Positions 16,848 through 23,531 of a stretch of DNA of 64,000 nt are shown here, piece after piece (the stretch's first letter is position 1; the number at the start of each line of letters is the position of its first letter). This DNA is from Oleiharenicola sp. (GTDB lineage Bacteria > Verrucomicrobiota > Verrucomicrobiia > Opitutales > Opitutaceae). Where the stretch lies: positions 1 through 64,000 of the forward strand of contig JANYDW010000007.1 of NCBI GenBank assembly GCA_025363455.1, given 5' to 3'. Position numbers and translations under genes: made by a program. The notes under the pieces were generated by a model. The model searched no databases. It saw nothing but the letters and a program-made list of their open reading frames with translations, and was not told the DNA's origin.

Positions 16848-17987
16848 ATGAACAGCCATCGTAACTGTCTAGGGTGGTTGGGCGGAGTGGGGCTGGTGGC
16901 GTTGCTCGGCGGACCGGTAAGAGGGGAGACTGTAAGCCTCCGTGATGCGGCCGGGACCAGCGTCTTGATTGGGGCCGCGGCGTCAGCCCAGGACCTCGCG
17001 GACCCGAAGTTTGCCGCCTTGTATGTGAAACACTTCAGCGCCATCACCGCCCGGCGCGACATGATGCCATCGGAACTGGTCGACGAAGCCGGCCGCTACG
17101 ACTTCACCAAAGCTGATGCCGTGGCGGAATTCGCCGCGAAAAACCACCTCGCGTTCTACGGCCACATGCTGCTGTGGCAGCATCTGAGCCGCGACTGGCT
17201 GTTCAAGGACAAGGCGGGCAAACCACTGCCCCGCGAGCAGGCGCTGGCCAACCTCAAGGGCTACATCGACACGGTGGCCGGGCGCTACCGCGGCCGCGTC
17301 AAATCGTGGGACGTCGTCAACGAGGCGATCAGCGATGAGGACGGCGAATACCTGCGTGACGTCCCGGCGCGCCGCGCCATTGGGGACGATTTCATCGTCA
17401 AGGCCTTCGAGTTCGCCCATGCGGCGGACCCCGACGCCGAACTCTACTATAATGACTACAATATCGAATTGCCCGCCAAGCGGGCGAAAACGCTGCGGCT
17501 CCTGCGGGAACTCCGCGCAGCAGGAGTACGCATCGACGCGGTCGGCATCCAGGGTCACTGGCACCTGGCCGAAAAGACCCTGGCGCCGCACGTAATCTCG
17601 GACGGCATTCGCGAATTTTCCGCCGCGGGGTTCAGGGTGATGATTACTGAGCTGGATGTAGACGTGCTCCCGCGGACCGTGAGCGGCGCAAACATGGAGA
17701 CAGTCGAGGAAGGCCCCAACCCGTACCCGAATGGGCTGCCCGACGATGTGCAGCAGCAGCTGGCGCGGCGCTACGGCGCGATCTTCGACGCCATCCTCGA
17801 GCCGGGCGTCGTGGAGATGATCACCTTCTGGGGCACGCACGACGGGCATTCCTGGCTGAACAACTTTCCCGTGAAGCGCCGCACGAACCATCCGCTGCTC
17901 TTTGATCGGGCCCTGCAACCTAAGCCGGCGTTGGAGCAGGTGGTGGACGCCCTCCAGCGGGCGAAGGCGAAGGGGAAGAGGCCATGA
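16848..17987 (+). CDS. GH10 glycoside hydrolase (endo-beta-1,4-xylanase-like), exported
   Basis: A 379-aa protein from the ATG at 16848, with GGGGAGGA about 12 bp upstream. Residues 1-27 form a signal peptide (GWLGGVGLVALLGG). The rest is a single GH10 TIM barrel with acid/base Glu in SWDVVNEAI and nucleophile Glu in MITELDVDVLP. GH10 enzymes cut xylan backbones with retention. Two normally invariant substrate-binding stretches are changed: the usual FNxxTxENxMK reads FSAITARRDMM, and LVWHSQ reads LLWQHL. The catalytic pair is intact but the -1/-2 subsites may differ, so substrate could be unusual. It is probably periplasmic or secreted. It stands alone, 65 bp before the convergent luciferase-like gene. 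Confidence 0.9.
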   Translation: MNSHRNCLGWLGGVGLVALLGGPVRGETVSLRDAAGTSVLIGAAASAQDLADPKFAALYVKHFSAITARRDMMPSELVDEAGRYDFTKADAVAEFAAKNHLAFYGHMLLWQHLSRDWLFKDKAGKPLPREQALANLKGYIDTVAGRYRGRVKSWDVVNEAISDEDGEYLRDVPARRAIGDDFIVKAFEFAHAADPDAELYYNDYNIELPAKRAKTLRLLRELRAAGVRIDAVGIQGHWHLAEKTLAPHVISDGIREFSAAGFRVMITELDVDVLPRTVSGANMETVEEGPNPYPNGLPDDVQQQLARRYGAIFDAILEPGVVEMITFWGTHDGHSWLNNFPVKRRTNHPLLFDRALQPKPALEQVVDALQRAKAKGKRP

Positions 17988-17995
17988 GTCATTTT

Positions 17996-18043
17996 GTAGG
18001 TCGGGGTTTATCCCCGACAAGTCGGGCGTAAAGCCCGACCTAC
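17996..18043. repeat. REP-like double hairpin between convergent genes
   Basis: GTAGGTCGGG at 17996 pairs with CCCGACCTAC ending at 18043, and the interior repeats the motif (CCCCGAC and GTCGGG). It sits exactly between the ends of the GH10 and oxidoreductase genes and may end transcription from both. Related GTAGG...CTAC palindromes lie at 30614 and 44336. Confidence 0.75.
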
Positions 18044-18052
18044 ATCGGAGCC

Positions 18053-19075
18053 TCAGCGCCAGCCGAGTCCCGGGGCGACGTGGGTCATGATCGCTCCCAG
18101 CACGTGGACGTTGTACTCGACGCCGAGCTGATTCGGAATTGTCAGCAGGAGGGTGTCCGCTTCCGCGATGGCTTCGTCGCGCTTGAGCTGTTCGACCAGG
18201 ACATCGGGTTCGGCGGCATAGCCGCGCCCGAAGACCGCGCGCGTGGTCCCGTCCAGGAAACCGATTTGATCCTCCTGCTCGGCGTCCGCGCCGAAGTAGG
18301 CGCGATCGAGGTCGTTCCTCAGCGGAAAAATGCTGCGACTCACCGAGACGCGCGGGGTGCGCTGGTGTCCGGCCGCGGCCCACGCGGCCCGGTAGGCGCG
18401 GATTTGCTCGGCTTGCTGGACATGGAACGGTTTGCCCGACTCGTCGAACTTCAGGGTGGAGCTCTGCAAGTTCATGCCCTTTTGCGCGGCCCACACGGCG
18501 GTGGCATTAGTGGCAGAGCCCCACCAGATGCGCTCGCGCAATCCGGCGGAAAACGGCTCGAGCCGTAGGAGCCCGGGCGGATTGGGAAACATCGGCCGCG
18601 GATTTGGTTTGGCGAAGCCTTGCCCGCGCAGGAGTTCGAGCAAGGTCTCGGCGTGGCGCCGGCCCATGGCCGCGTCGTCTTCGCCCCCGCGGGGCTGGAA
18701 ACCGAAATGCCGCCAGCCCTCGATCACCTGTTCCGGCGAACCGCGGCTGATGCCCAGTTGGAGGCGTCCGCCGGCGATGACATCGGCCGCGCCGGCGTCC
18801 TCGGTCATGTAGTGCGGGTTCTCATACCGCATGTCGATGACGGCGGTACCGATCTCGATGGTGCGGGTTTTGGCGCCGACCGCCGCCAGCAGGGGAAACG
18901 GCGAGGCCAGCTGCCGGGCGAAGTGGTGCACCCGGAAGTAGGCGCCGTCGACGCCCAGCCGCTCCGCCTCGACCGCCAGGTCGATCGACTGCAGGAGCAC
19001 GTCCGACGCGGAGCGCGCCTGGGAAGAAGGCGAAGGAGTCCAATGGCCGAAGGAGAGAAATCCGATTTTTTTCAT
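18053..19075 (-). CDS. LLM-class flavin-dependent oxidoreductase
   Basis: A 340-aa protein from the ATG at 19075 (MKKIGFLSFGHW). It has the bacterial luciferase-like (LLM) barrel: AERLGVDGAYFRVHHF, then LLAAVGAKTRTIEIGTAVID, then GRLQLGISRGSPEQVIEG, where a conserved G-x-S/G-R-G loop contacts the flavin phosphate. Members use reduced FMN (or F420 in some lineages) to oxidise diverse organic substrates, sometimes sulfonates. Substrate and cofactor cannot be decided here. It appears to be a single gene, convergent with GH10. The upstream frame extension to 19138 lies outside the family's normal N-terminus. Confidence 0.88.
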   Translation of the reverse strand: MKKIGFLSFGHWTPSPSSQARSASDVLLQSIDLAVEAERLGVDGAYFRVHHFARQLASPFPLLAAVGAKTRTIEIGTAVIDMRYENPHYMTEDAGAADVIAGGRLQLGISRGSPEQVIEGWRHFGFQPRGGEDDAAMGRRHAETLLELLRGQGFAKPNPRPMFPNPPGLLRLEPFSAGLRERIWWGSATNATAVWAAQKGMNLQSSTLKFDESGKPFHVQQAEQIRAYRAAWAAAGHQRTPRVSVSRSIFPLRNDLDRAYFGADAEQEDQIGFLDGTTRAVFGRGYAAEPDVLVEQLKRDEAIAEADTLLLTIPNQLGVEYNVHVLGAIMTHVAPGLGWR

Positions 19076-19228
19076 GCGAGGTTGGACCGGCCAGATCCGG
19101 CGACCGGTTACAGATGTATCGATGTCCCGCTTTGGCAAACGGCGCCGCGTCAGCCCGGTTTCACAAGGCCAGTAGGCCGACTACCTCCGGATACGCGGCC
19201 TGACCCTATGGCTTGGCCTTCCGGTTAC

Positions 19229-19621
19229 CTATCGGCCCAAAAGCCATTTTAGCCAGTCCGACAACCGGGACCGTTTTTCACGGCGGCGAGGGTCATACTG
19301 CGCATGTCGATGCGCTTCTTCCCGGCGCCGACCAGCGGCAATTTCCGTTGGCGTCCACTTTTCAGCCCAGATGATCTCGCCGTCCTCGATCCAGTAATGC
19401 GATTGGCAAGCCTGCTGCCAGTTTCCCACCGAAGGGTAGAGAGTCGGTCCGCGCTTGGTCTCCCTGAGCGACCATTCGGTGGGTCCCAACGGAGTGCGGA
19501 TCTTTACACCGCAGCCGCAGGGACACAAATGTGCTGCCGCGCCGAACTCCTCCGCAACATACAACATGCCGGGCTGCAGATCCTTCGGCATATATTCAAC
19601 GCGGCGCAGCTTAATTTTCAT
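19229..19621 (-). CDS. DUF6527-family protein of a ubiquitin-like operon
   Basis: A 130-aa protein from the ATG at 19621. Its core is CPCGCG at residues 33-38, a W-S-L strand, LYPSVGNW at 61-68, and CQSHYWI at 72-78 followed by G-x-I-x-W. That is the DUF6527 pattern, with Cys33/35/37 and Cys72/His75 as possible metal ligands. The C-terminal 40 residues are strongly basic. It overlaps the end of the E1-like gene by 11 bp and closes the operon. From memory of recent work on bacterial ubiquitination-like (Bub) operons, DUF6527 proteins are linked genes proposed to act as Ubl-specific peptidases; I cannot verify that here. The alternative TTG at 19639 is less likely. Confidence 0.78.
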   Translation of the reverse strand: MKIKLRRVEYMPKDLQPGMLYVAEEFGAAAHLCPCGCGVKIRTPLGPTEWSLRETKRGPTLYPSVGNWQQACQSHYWIEDGEIIWAEKWTPTEIAAGRRREEAHRHAQYDPRRREKRSRLSDWLKWLLGR

Positions 19622-20804
19622 CGAGATTGGATTCACCAACAGTCTTCAGATCGCCGACGCCCATGAGCAGGTGATAATAAGGAATTTCCTCAAGATAGAA
19701 ACCGCGCAATTGCTTGAACCTAACGACAGCTAGGCACGCATTGAGAGCGTTGAGCTCGCTGATCTGTATGTTCGTGCGGTACAGGTCGTCGGGCCGCTCG
19801 GTAACTTCCGCCAATCCCTTAGCCTGTACCTTCGCCCCATGCTCGACTGAGTAATAAGTCAATCGAACCATGCCGTTGAGGGCCGCTTGCTTGCGGCTGA
19901 GCCCCAGTCCTACGTCGATGAAAGGAATGCCTAGGTCAAGTAGCAGGTTGAAAATGCCGGCTCGCGACGGCCCCTTGTCGACACACACGAAGGCAAATGT
20001 GACCCCGGCCAGATCCTCCTTGCTGGAGGTATCGATAAACCTGGCTTGGCAGGTCAGGCCGGTGCGGAAATTCAGATAACGCGCCTCGTAGATCTCTGCC
20101 TTCGACCGACCGAGTTCGCGCTCCTCCAGCCTGCCGGGAGAACGAAAGGCATTGTGCACGTGGAACGGGTCCAGATCGAAGGCGCGGATAGCGTGGACTG
20201 GGGTCTTGACCATAAAATCCAGAACATATGCGCCGGTGCCACCTAGGCCAATGATCGCCACGACGTCATCTTTGAACTTGGCCGATAGGTCCATGATTTC
20301 CGCCCGGCTGGTCAAGGTGTCGTGGAACTTGAAGACGGACTCCTCCCCACCTTCTATCACTGCACGGAACGTGTAAGGGGTGGAGCCATGGAGCTCCATC
20401 GCCGGGCCGGACAGGATCGTGAGGTAGCTCTCGATCTTTTCGAAGAAGTCGGCGAATTTGCCGGTGTCTTTGGGCTTGTTGGAGAAGGAGCGCTGCACCA
20501 CCACATCCTTGCACGCCTCACCCAGTGCCAACGTGGTCGGTCCGCCGCCGAGATTGGGAATGGGCTTGCCGTCCAGCCCATGCGGAACCGAGCCGGCAAA
20601 AAACACCTGATGGTCCTCCAGGGTGGCGTTTACCTTGTCGACCAGCACCATCTTGCTGACGATGGCACCAATCTGCAGCTTTCGTTCGCTATCGAGGTAA
20701 GGCACGTCCCGGACCACAAGGTAGGCGCCGTCGAAAGCGACCGCGCAGCCCCGTTCGACCAACCGCCGCAAATCAGCGTTATGATTGACCAGTTTCTGAA
20801 ACAT
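19611..20804 (-). CDS. E1-like ThiF-family adenylyltransferase with N-terminal DUF6791-like domain
   Basis: A 397-aa protein. Residues about 1-170 match the DUF6791-type N-terminal domain of ubiquitin-system ThiF proteins (VPYLDSERK, later RSFSNKP at 105-111, FFEKIESY). Residues about 178-380 are an E1/ThiF Rossmann domain: GLGGTG (186-191) for ATP, FDLDPF (209-214), the arginine segment NAFRSPG (218-224), FVCVDKG (272-278) and DVGLGLSRKQAALNGMVRLTYY (297-318). It should adenylate the C-terminus of the Ubl encoded just upstream. The loop after 297 has no Cys, so a thioester is not obvious there. It overlaps the Ubl gene by 26 bp, implying translational coupling. Confidence 0.88.
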   Translation of the reverse strand: MFQKLVNHNADLRRLVERGCAVAFDGAYLVVRDVPYLDSERKLQIGAIVSKMVLVDKVNATLEDHQVFFAGSVPHGLDGKPIPNLGGGPTTLALGEACKDVVVQRSFSNKPKDTGKFADFFEKIESYLTILSGPAMELHGSTPYTFRAVIEGGEESVFKFHDTLTSRAEIMDLSAKFKDDVVAIIGLGGTGAYVLDFMVKTPVHAIRAFDLDPFHVHNAFRSPGRLEERELGRSKAEIYEARYLNFRTGLTCQARFIDTSSKEDLAGVTFAFVCVDKGPSRAGIFNLLLDLGIPFIDVGLGLSRKQAALNGMVRLTYYSVEHGAKVQAKGLAEVTERPDDLYRTNIQISELNALNACLAVVRFKQLRGFYLEEIPYYHLLMGVGDLKTVGESNLDEN

Positions 20805-21030
20805 TAAAGATCATGCCATCCTTTACCTTAACCGAGGCGCCGGGCACGAGCACACCCTCAGGCTTGTTGCCGTGGCCATTCCGATACTTCACGGCATAGG
20901 TGGTGTCAGGATGCTGCGGAAAGTCAGGCACCTCGAGGGTGACGACCTGCGCATAAGTGATATCGGTGTTCTTCGGCCAGTCGTGGGGAGTACCTTCGAC
21001 GATGATGGTAACGTTCTTGTCGTTTGGCAT
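20779..21030 (-). CDS. Ubiquitin-like protein (multiubiquitin-domain fold)
   Basis: An 83-aa, single-domain protein. The multiubiquitin (Multi_ubiq) pattern is clear: strand TIIVEGTPHDWPKNTDITYAQ..., then VTLEVPDFP, Y-A-V-K-Y-RNGHGNKPEG (46-59), LVPGASVKVKDGMIFNVSETG (61-81). It ends ...SETGQS with no terminal Gly-Gly. Proteins of this family are encoded beside E1-like and sometimes E2-like genes in bacterial conjugation operons. Here it is followed by the E1 gene (26-bp overlap) and preceded by a 79-aa gene 4 bp away. It would be adenylated by the E1 and attached to a target or used as a signal. Target unknown. Confidence 0.85.
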   Translation of the reverse strand: MPNDKNVTIIVEGTPHDWPKNTDITYAQVVTLEVPDFPQHPDTTYAVKYRNGHGNKPEGVLVPGASVKVKDGMIFNVSETGQS

Positions 21031-21034
21031 GGTG

Positions 21035-21274
21035 TTATTTTTTAAACTGTTGGTTCAGGAAATTGGTGAGGTCCTCCCGTTTGATGGGGGCTCTGCCGGG
21101 ATATTGCTTCATCGTATCATGGACGATCTGCCGGTTCGCGTCCGATAGCGTGTAGTTGTGGGTGCTAAGATAGTGATCCACGAAGTAGTGGACTTCCCAA
21201 TATTCGGTTTGGGAGACAAACACGCGATCGACGGGACCGCGGACGTTGGGGTTGTCATGGGTTTGCCAGGTCAT
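21035..21274 (-). CDS. Small operon protein (79 aa), unknown
   Basis: This frame lies between the DUF1737-like gene (ATGA overlap, 21271-21274) and the Ubl gene (4 bp away), so it is clearly part of the Ubl operon. The first half (DRVFVSQTEYWEVHYFVDHYL) faintly resembles DUF3606-type small proteins; the second half (APIKREDLTNFLNQQFKK) is helical. It contains no Cys, so it cannot be a Cys-based E2. It could be an adaptor, substrate receptor or antitoxin-like partner. I do not assign a function. Confidence 0.75.
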   Translation of the reverse strand: MTWQTHDNPNVRGPVDRVFVSQTEYWEVHYFVDHYLSTHNYTLSDANRQIVHDTMKQYPGRAPIKREDLTNFLNQQFKK

Positions 21275-21501
21275 GAGTTTGATTTGTTTAGGTTGGAGGC
21301 TTCGGGTGCGTCTGCAGCAGCGGTCGAAGCATAAAGCACAACGGCCTGATAAAAGGCCGGGGCCGGCACCTCATCTAGCACGGGACACACGACCTGCAAT
21401 GAGCCGAAGGGCTGCCAGCCCTTTGCGAGGTAAGCGGCAATTTGCCCACCCAGCTGGTTGTCGCTGTTGGAGCCGAGAACGATGTAATCCAATATCTTCA
21501 T
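21271..21501 (-). CDS. DUF1737-like small protein, first gene of the Ubl operon
   Basis: A 76-aa protein from the ATG at 21501: KILDYIVL, then a helix (LGGQIAAYLAKGWQPFGSLQV) and Y-Q-A-V-V, a pattern of short DUF1737-like proteins (strand, helix with x-x-GW-x-P-x-G, strand), with a polar tail. It overlaps the next gene by ATGA. Function unknown. An upstream TTG at 21582 in the same frame would run through the nested palindrome at 21508-21583, so it was not used. Confidence 0.7.
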   Translation of the reverse strand: MKILDYIVLGSNSDNQLGGQIAAYLAKGWQPFGSLQVVCPVLDEVPAPAFYQAVVLYASTAAADAPEASNLNKSNS

Positions 21502-21507
21502 TAGACT

Positions 21508-21583
21508 CTTGGGACTGGCGCAAAAGGCCTTCGCCGTTTTTTCTAAACTTTTTTCGGCGAAGTCTGTGGCGCCCAGTCCCAAG
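21508..21583. promoter_or_regulatory. 76-bp nested palindrome between the divergent Ubl and sigma operons
   Basis: The outer arms are CTTGGGACTGGCGC (21508-21521) and GCGCCCAGTCCCAAG (21569-21583), complementary apart from one bulged base. The inner arms are CTTCGCCG (21529-21536) and CGGCGAAG (21555-21562), flanking a T-rich centre. It ends 6 bp from the ATG of the leftward operon and about 105 bp from the rightward start at 21689. It could be an operator for a dimeric regulator or a stem-loop in the leftward mRNA leader. The structure is seen directly; the role is inferred. Confidence 0.6.
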
Positions 21584-21688
21584 GAATTATGACCCGCTCA
21601 CGTTCTCCACTTGCTTTCAGCGTTCAACCTCGCGTTGCGCCGCTTTTGCTTCGACAGGCCTCACCCTTTGCGCCACCAACGCGCCACC

Positions 21689-22300
21689 ATGCCGCCTGTA
21701 GACCCGGCTGATCTCGACCGACTTCTGGAGCCTTATGGAGGCTTTAAGCTCGTCTACAAGAAGCTATTGGCGATGGCGCGGCGAAAGCTTGCGCTCTACG
21801 TCGGCAATTCTGGTGGGAAAGTCGTAACGCGCCAGCTCGACCCGGAGGATGCCGTCCATGACGCGTTTGCGCGTCTCTTCGAAGAAGGCTTCGGTCTCAA
21901 CGACAACGTTTATTTTGTCCTCCGTAATCACGTCGACAACGGGATACACACTCTGGAGAAATCCGAACATGAAAAAAAGACGGCTCGTGTCGAGGGAAGC
22001 GAAAAGCTTTCCCATGCGTACTACCGGGAAGCCGATCGCCATTTGCCTACCGCTCCAGATCGTGCCGCCGTTGCCGATGAGGTCGGACAGATGGTTGAAA
22101 TCATGCAGTACCTCGCAGCAAATACGACCAAAGACCCCCAAGTGGCAAAGCTCGCACAGGCTATCGCCGACGGGCACAGCGAACCTGCAGCCCTTTGTAA
22201 TGTCACTCATATGAACCGCGATGAATATGACGCCGCCTTCAAACGCCTGAAGCGCCAGTTTCTGAGGGCTCAGTTGGCTTCGCAGGAGAAGAAAAAATGA
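21689..22300 (+). CDS. Sigma-70 (ECF-like) regulator divergent from the Ubl operon
   Basis: A 203-aa protein from the ATG at 21689. Residues about 15-85 resemble sigma region 2 (KLVYKKLLAMARRKL, then LDPEDAVHDAFARLFEEG). The C-terminal part (about 135-195, VAKLAQAIADGHSEPAALCNVTHMNRDEYDAAFKRLKRQF) resembles a diverged region 4. It is followed with ATGA overlap by a 129-aa gene and then an ImmA/IrrE protease gene. This sigma-like / unknown / ImmA order suggests a switch in which the protease removes an inhibitor. The nearest divergent promoter is that of the Ubl operon. A start at 21611 is possible but less protein-like. Confidence 0.72.
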   Translation: MPPVDPADLDRLLEPYGGFKLVYKKLLAMARRKLALYVGNSGGKVVTRQLDPEDAVHDAFARLFEEGFGLNDNVYFVLRNHVDNGIHTLEKSEHEKKTARVEGSEKLSHAYYREADRHLPTAPDRAAVADEVGQMVEIMQYLAANTTKDPQVAKLAQAIADGHSEPAALCNVTHMNRDEYDAAFKRLKRQFLRAQLASQEKKK

Positions 22301-22686
22301 ATCCGGACCAATCCAAGGATCTGGTCAACGCCTTCCGGCAACTCCAGAAAGCGACCCTTCCAGACAACGAGACCATCGAGAAGATGTTGGAGCCAGAGCT
22401 TGATGAATTCATGGCGGACACGGGTACGGACATGAAGGGACTCAATGAACGAATTGCTGCTGCCAAGAAAAAGTTCGCTGGTCGTTACGCACTGATGAGG
22501 GCTCGCATGGCACGCAGGGCGGGTGCTGCGCCAAAGCCGTGCTCTGTCCCCGTTCCTTCAACCCGGGAAGAGATCATAGCCTATTTCAGCGAGCACTACC
22601 GGCACGAACTTCCTATGGCTGCGCGCAATTTCAAATCTGCAACCTACGAAGAGTTGAGGCAGATGTTTATCGATCTGCATAGCTGA
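22297..22686 (+). CDS. Hypothetical protein between sigma-like and ImmA genes
   Basis: A 129-aa soluble protein, mostly helical and charged (AAAKKKFAGRYALMRARMARRAG), ending with REEIIAYFSEHYRHELP... and EELRQMFIDLHS. Its ATG overlaps the stop of the sigma-like gene by four bases, and the protease gene begins 6 bp after its stop. The position suggests it could be a sigma partner (inhibitor) and substrate of the protease; this is inference only. No family recognised. Confidence 0.7.
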   Translation: MNPDQSKDLVNAFRQLQKATLPDNETIEKMLEPELDEFMADTGTDMKGLNERIAAAKKKFAGRYALMRARMARRAGAAPKPCSVPVPSTREEIIAYFSEHYRHELPMAARNFKSATYEELRQMFIDLHS

Positions 22687-22692
22687 TGCCCC

Positions 22693-23484
22693 ATGGCCGC
22701 TCCTGGTATCAACGCTATCCAGATCGAGAAGGCGGCTATGGATCTGCTTGATCGCTACGGCATCGAAGAACCCAAATTCGATATCGAGGACCTGGCCTTC
22801 GCCGAAGGATACCGGGTTGAGCGCGGAGGCTTGCAAAACATTGATGCCTGGCTCATCCGCCAAAAGCAGGGCGGGGGAGTGATCCGCCTTCGGTCAGATA
22901 CTCCAGAAGACGGGCGTACTCGCTTCTCGATTGCGCACGAACTTGGCCATGCCGATCGCCACCCCAACCTTAGTCAGGGTTTCCTCTGCTCGGCTTCCGA
23001 CATGACGGACTACGTCAACAGCCATGAGGAAATCGAGGCCAACCTCTTCGCTGTGAATCTTCTTATGCCGCGCCTTTGGATCCCTGAGGAAATCTGGCGC
23101 CGCGATGCCGACTTCAAAGTGGTATCCGACCTCGCCAGCAGCTTCGGCACTACCCTGACTGCTGCTGCCCGCCGTTACGTCGAACTCAACACCAAGCGGG
23201 CGGTCGCCCTTATCTTCGCTAAAGGCAGCACGGTGCAGTGGTCTATTCGCAACGAGGACCGCGGTCGTTACCTCTACGTGCCGAACGGCTCGGAAGTGCC
23301 CAAGCATTCTCTGACGCAAGAGTGTACTGACAGCCAGAAGAACGTCGGGTCTGAGAGCATCGATCCGGCGACTTGGTTCCCGAACTACCGCTGGAGCAGG
23401 GATAGCGAGCTTTTTGAAGATGTGCGGTATTCGAAGACCTACAGCTGCACGCTCACTCTTCTCTGGGTGCCGGAGTTCGAGTGA
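22693..23484 (+). CDS. ImmA/IrrE-family zinc metallopeptidase
   Basis: A 263-aa protein with the ImmA/IrrE signature: the zinc-binding HELGH motif at 82-86 within RFSIAHELGHADRH, and a downstream EEIEANLFAVNLLMP (about 112-126) supplying the third ligand. ImmA cleaves the repressor ImmR on the Bacillus element ICEBs1, and IrrE cleaves DdrO in Deinococcus after DNA damage, so this enzyme probably cleaves a local regulator. The neighbouring 129-aa protein and sigma-like factor are the obvious candidates. The last 100 residues form an extra domain with several aromatic residues and no recognised fold. It is third in a tight operon. Confidence 0.88.
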   Translation: MAAPGINAIQIEKAAMDLLDRYGIEEPKFDIEDLAFAEGYRVERGGLQNIDAWLIRQKQGGGVIRLRSDTPEDGRTRFSIAHELGHADRHPNLSQGFLCSASDMTDYVNSHEEIEANLFAVNLLMPRLWIPEEIWRRDADFKVVSDLASSFGTTLTAAARRYVELNTKRAVALIFAKGSTVQWSIRNEDRGRYLYVPNGSEVPKHSLTQECTDSQKNVGSESIDPATWFPNYRWSRDSELFEDVRYSKTYSCTLTLLWVPEFE

Positions 23485-23531
23485 GCAGGAGGGTCTAGGC
23501 GGCCCCGCGCTGATAACGGTCAAAACAAGCC

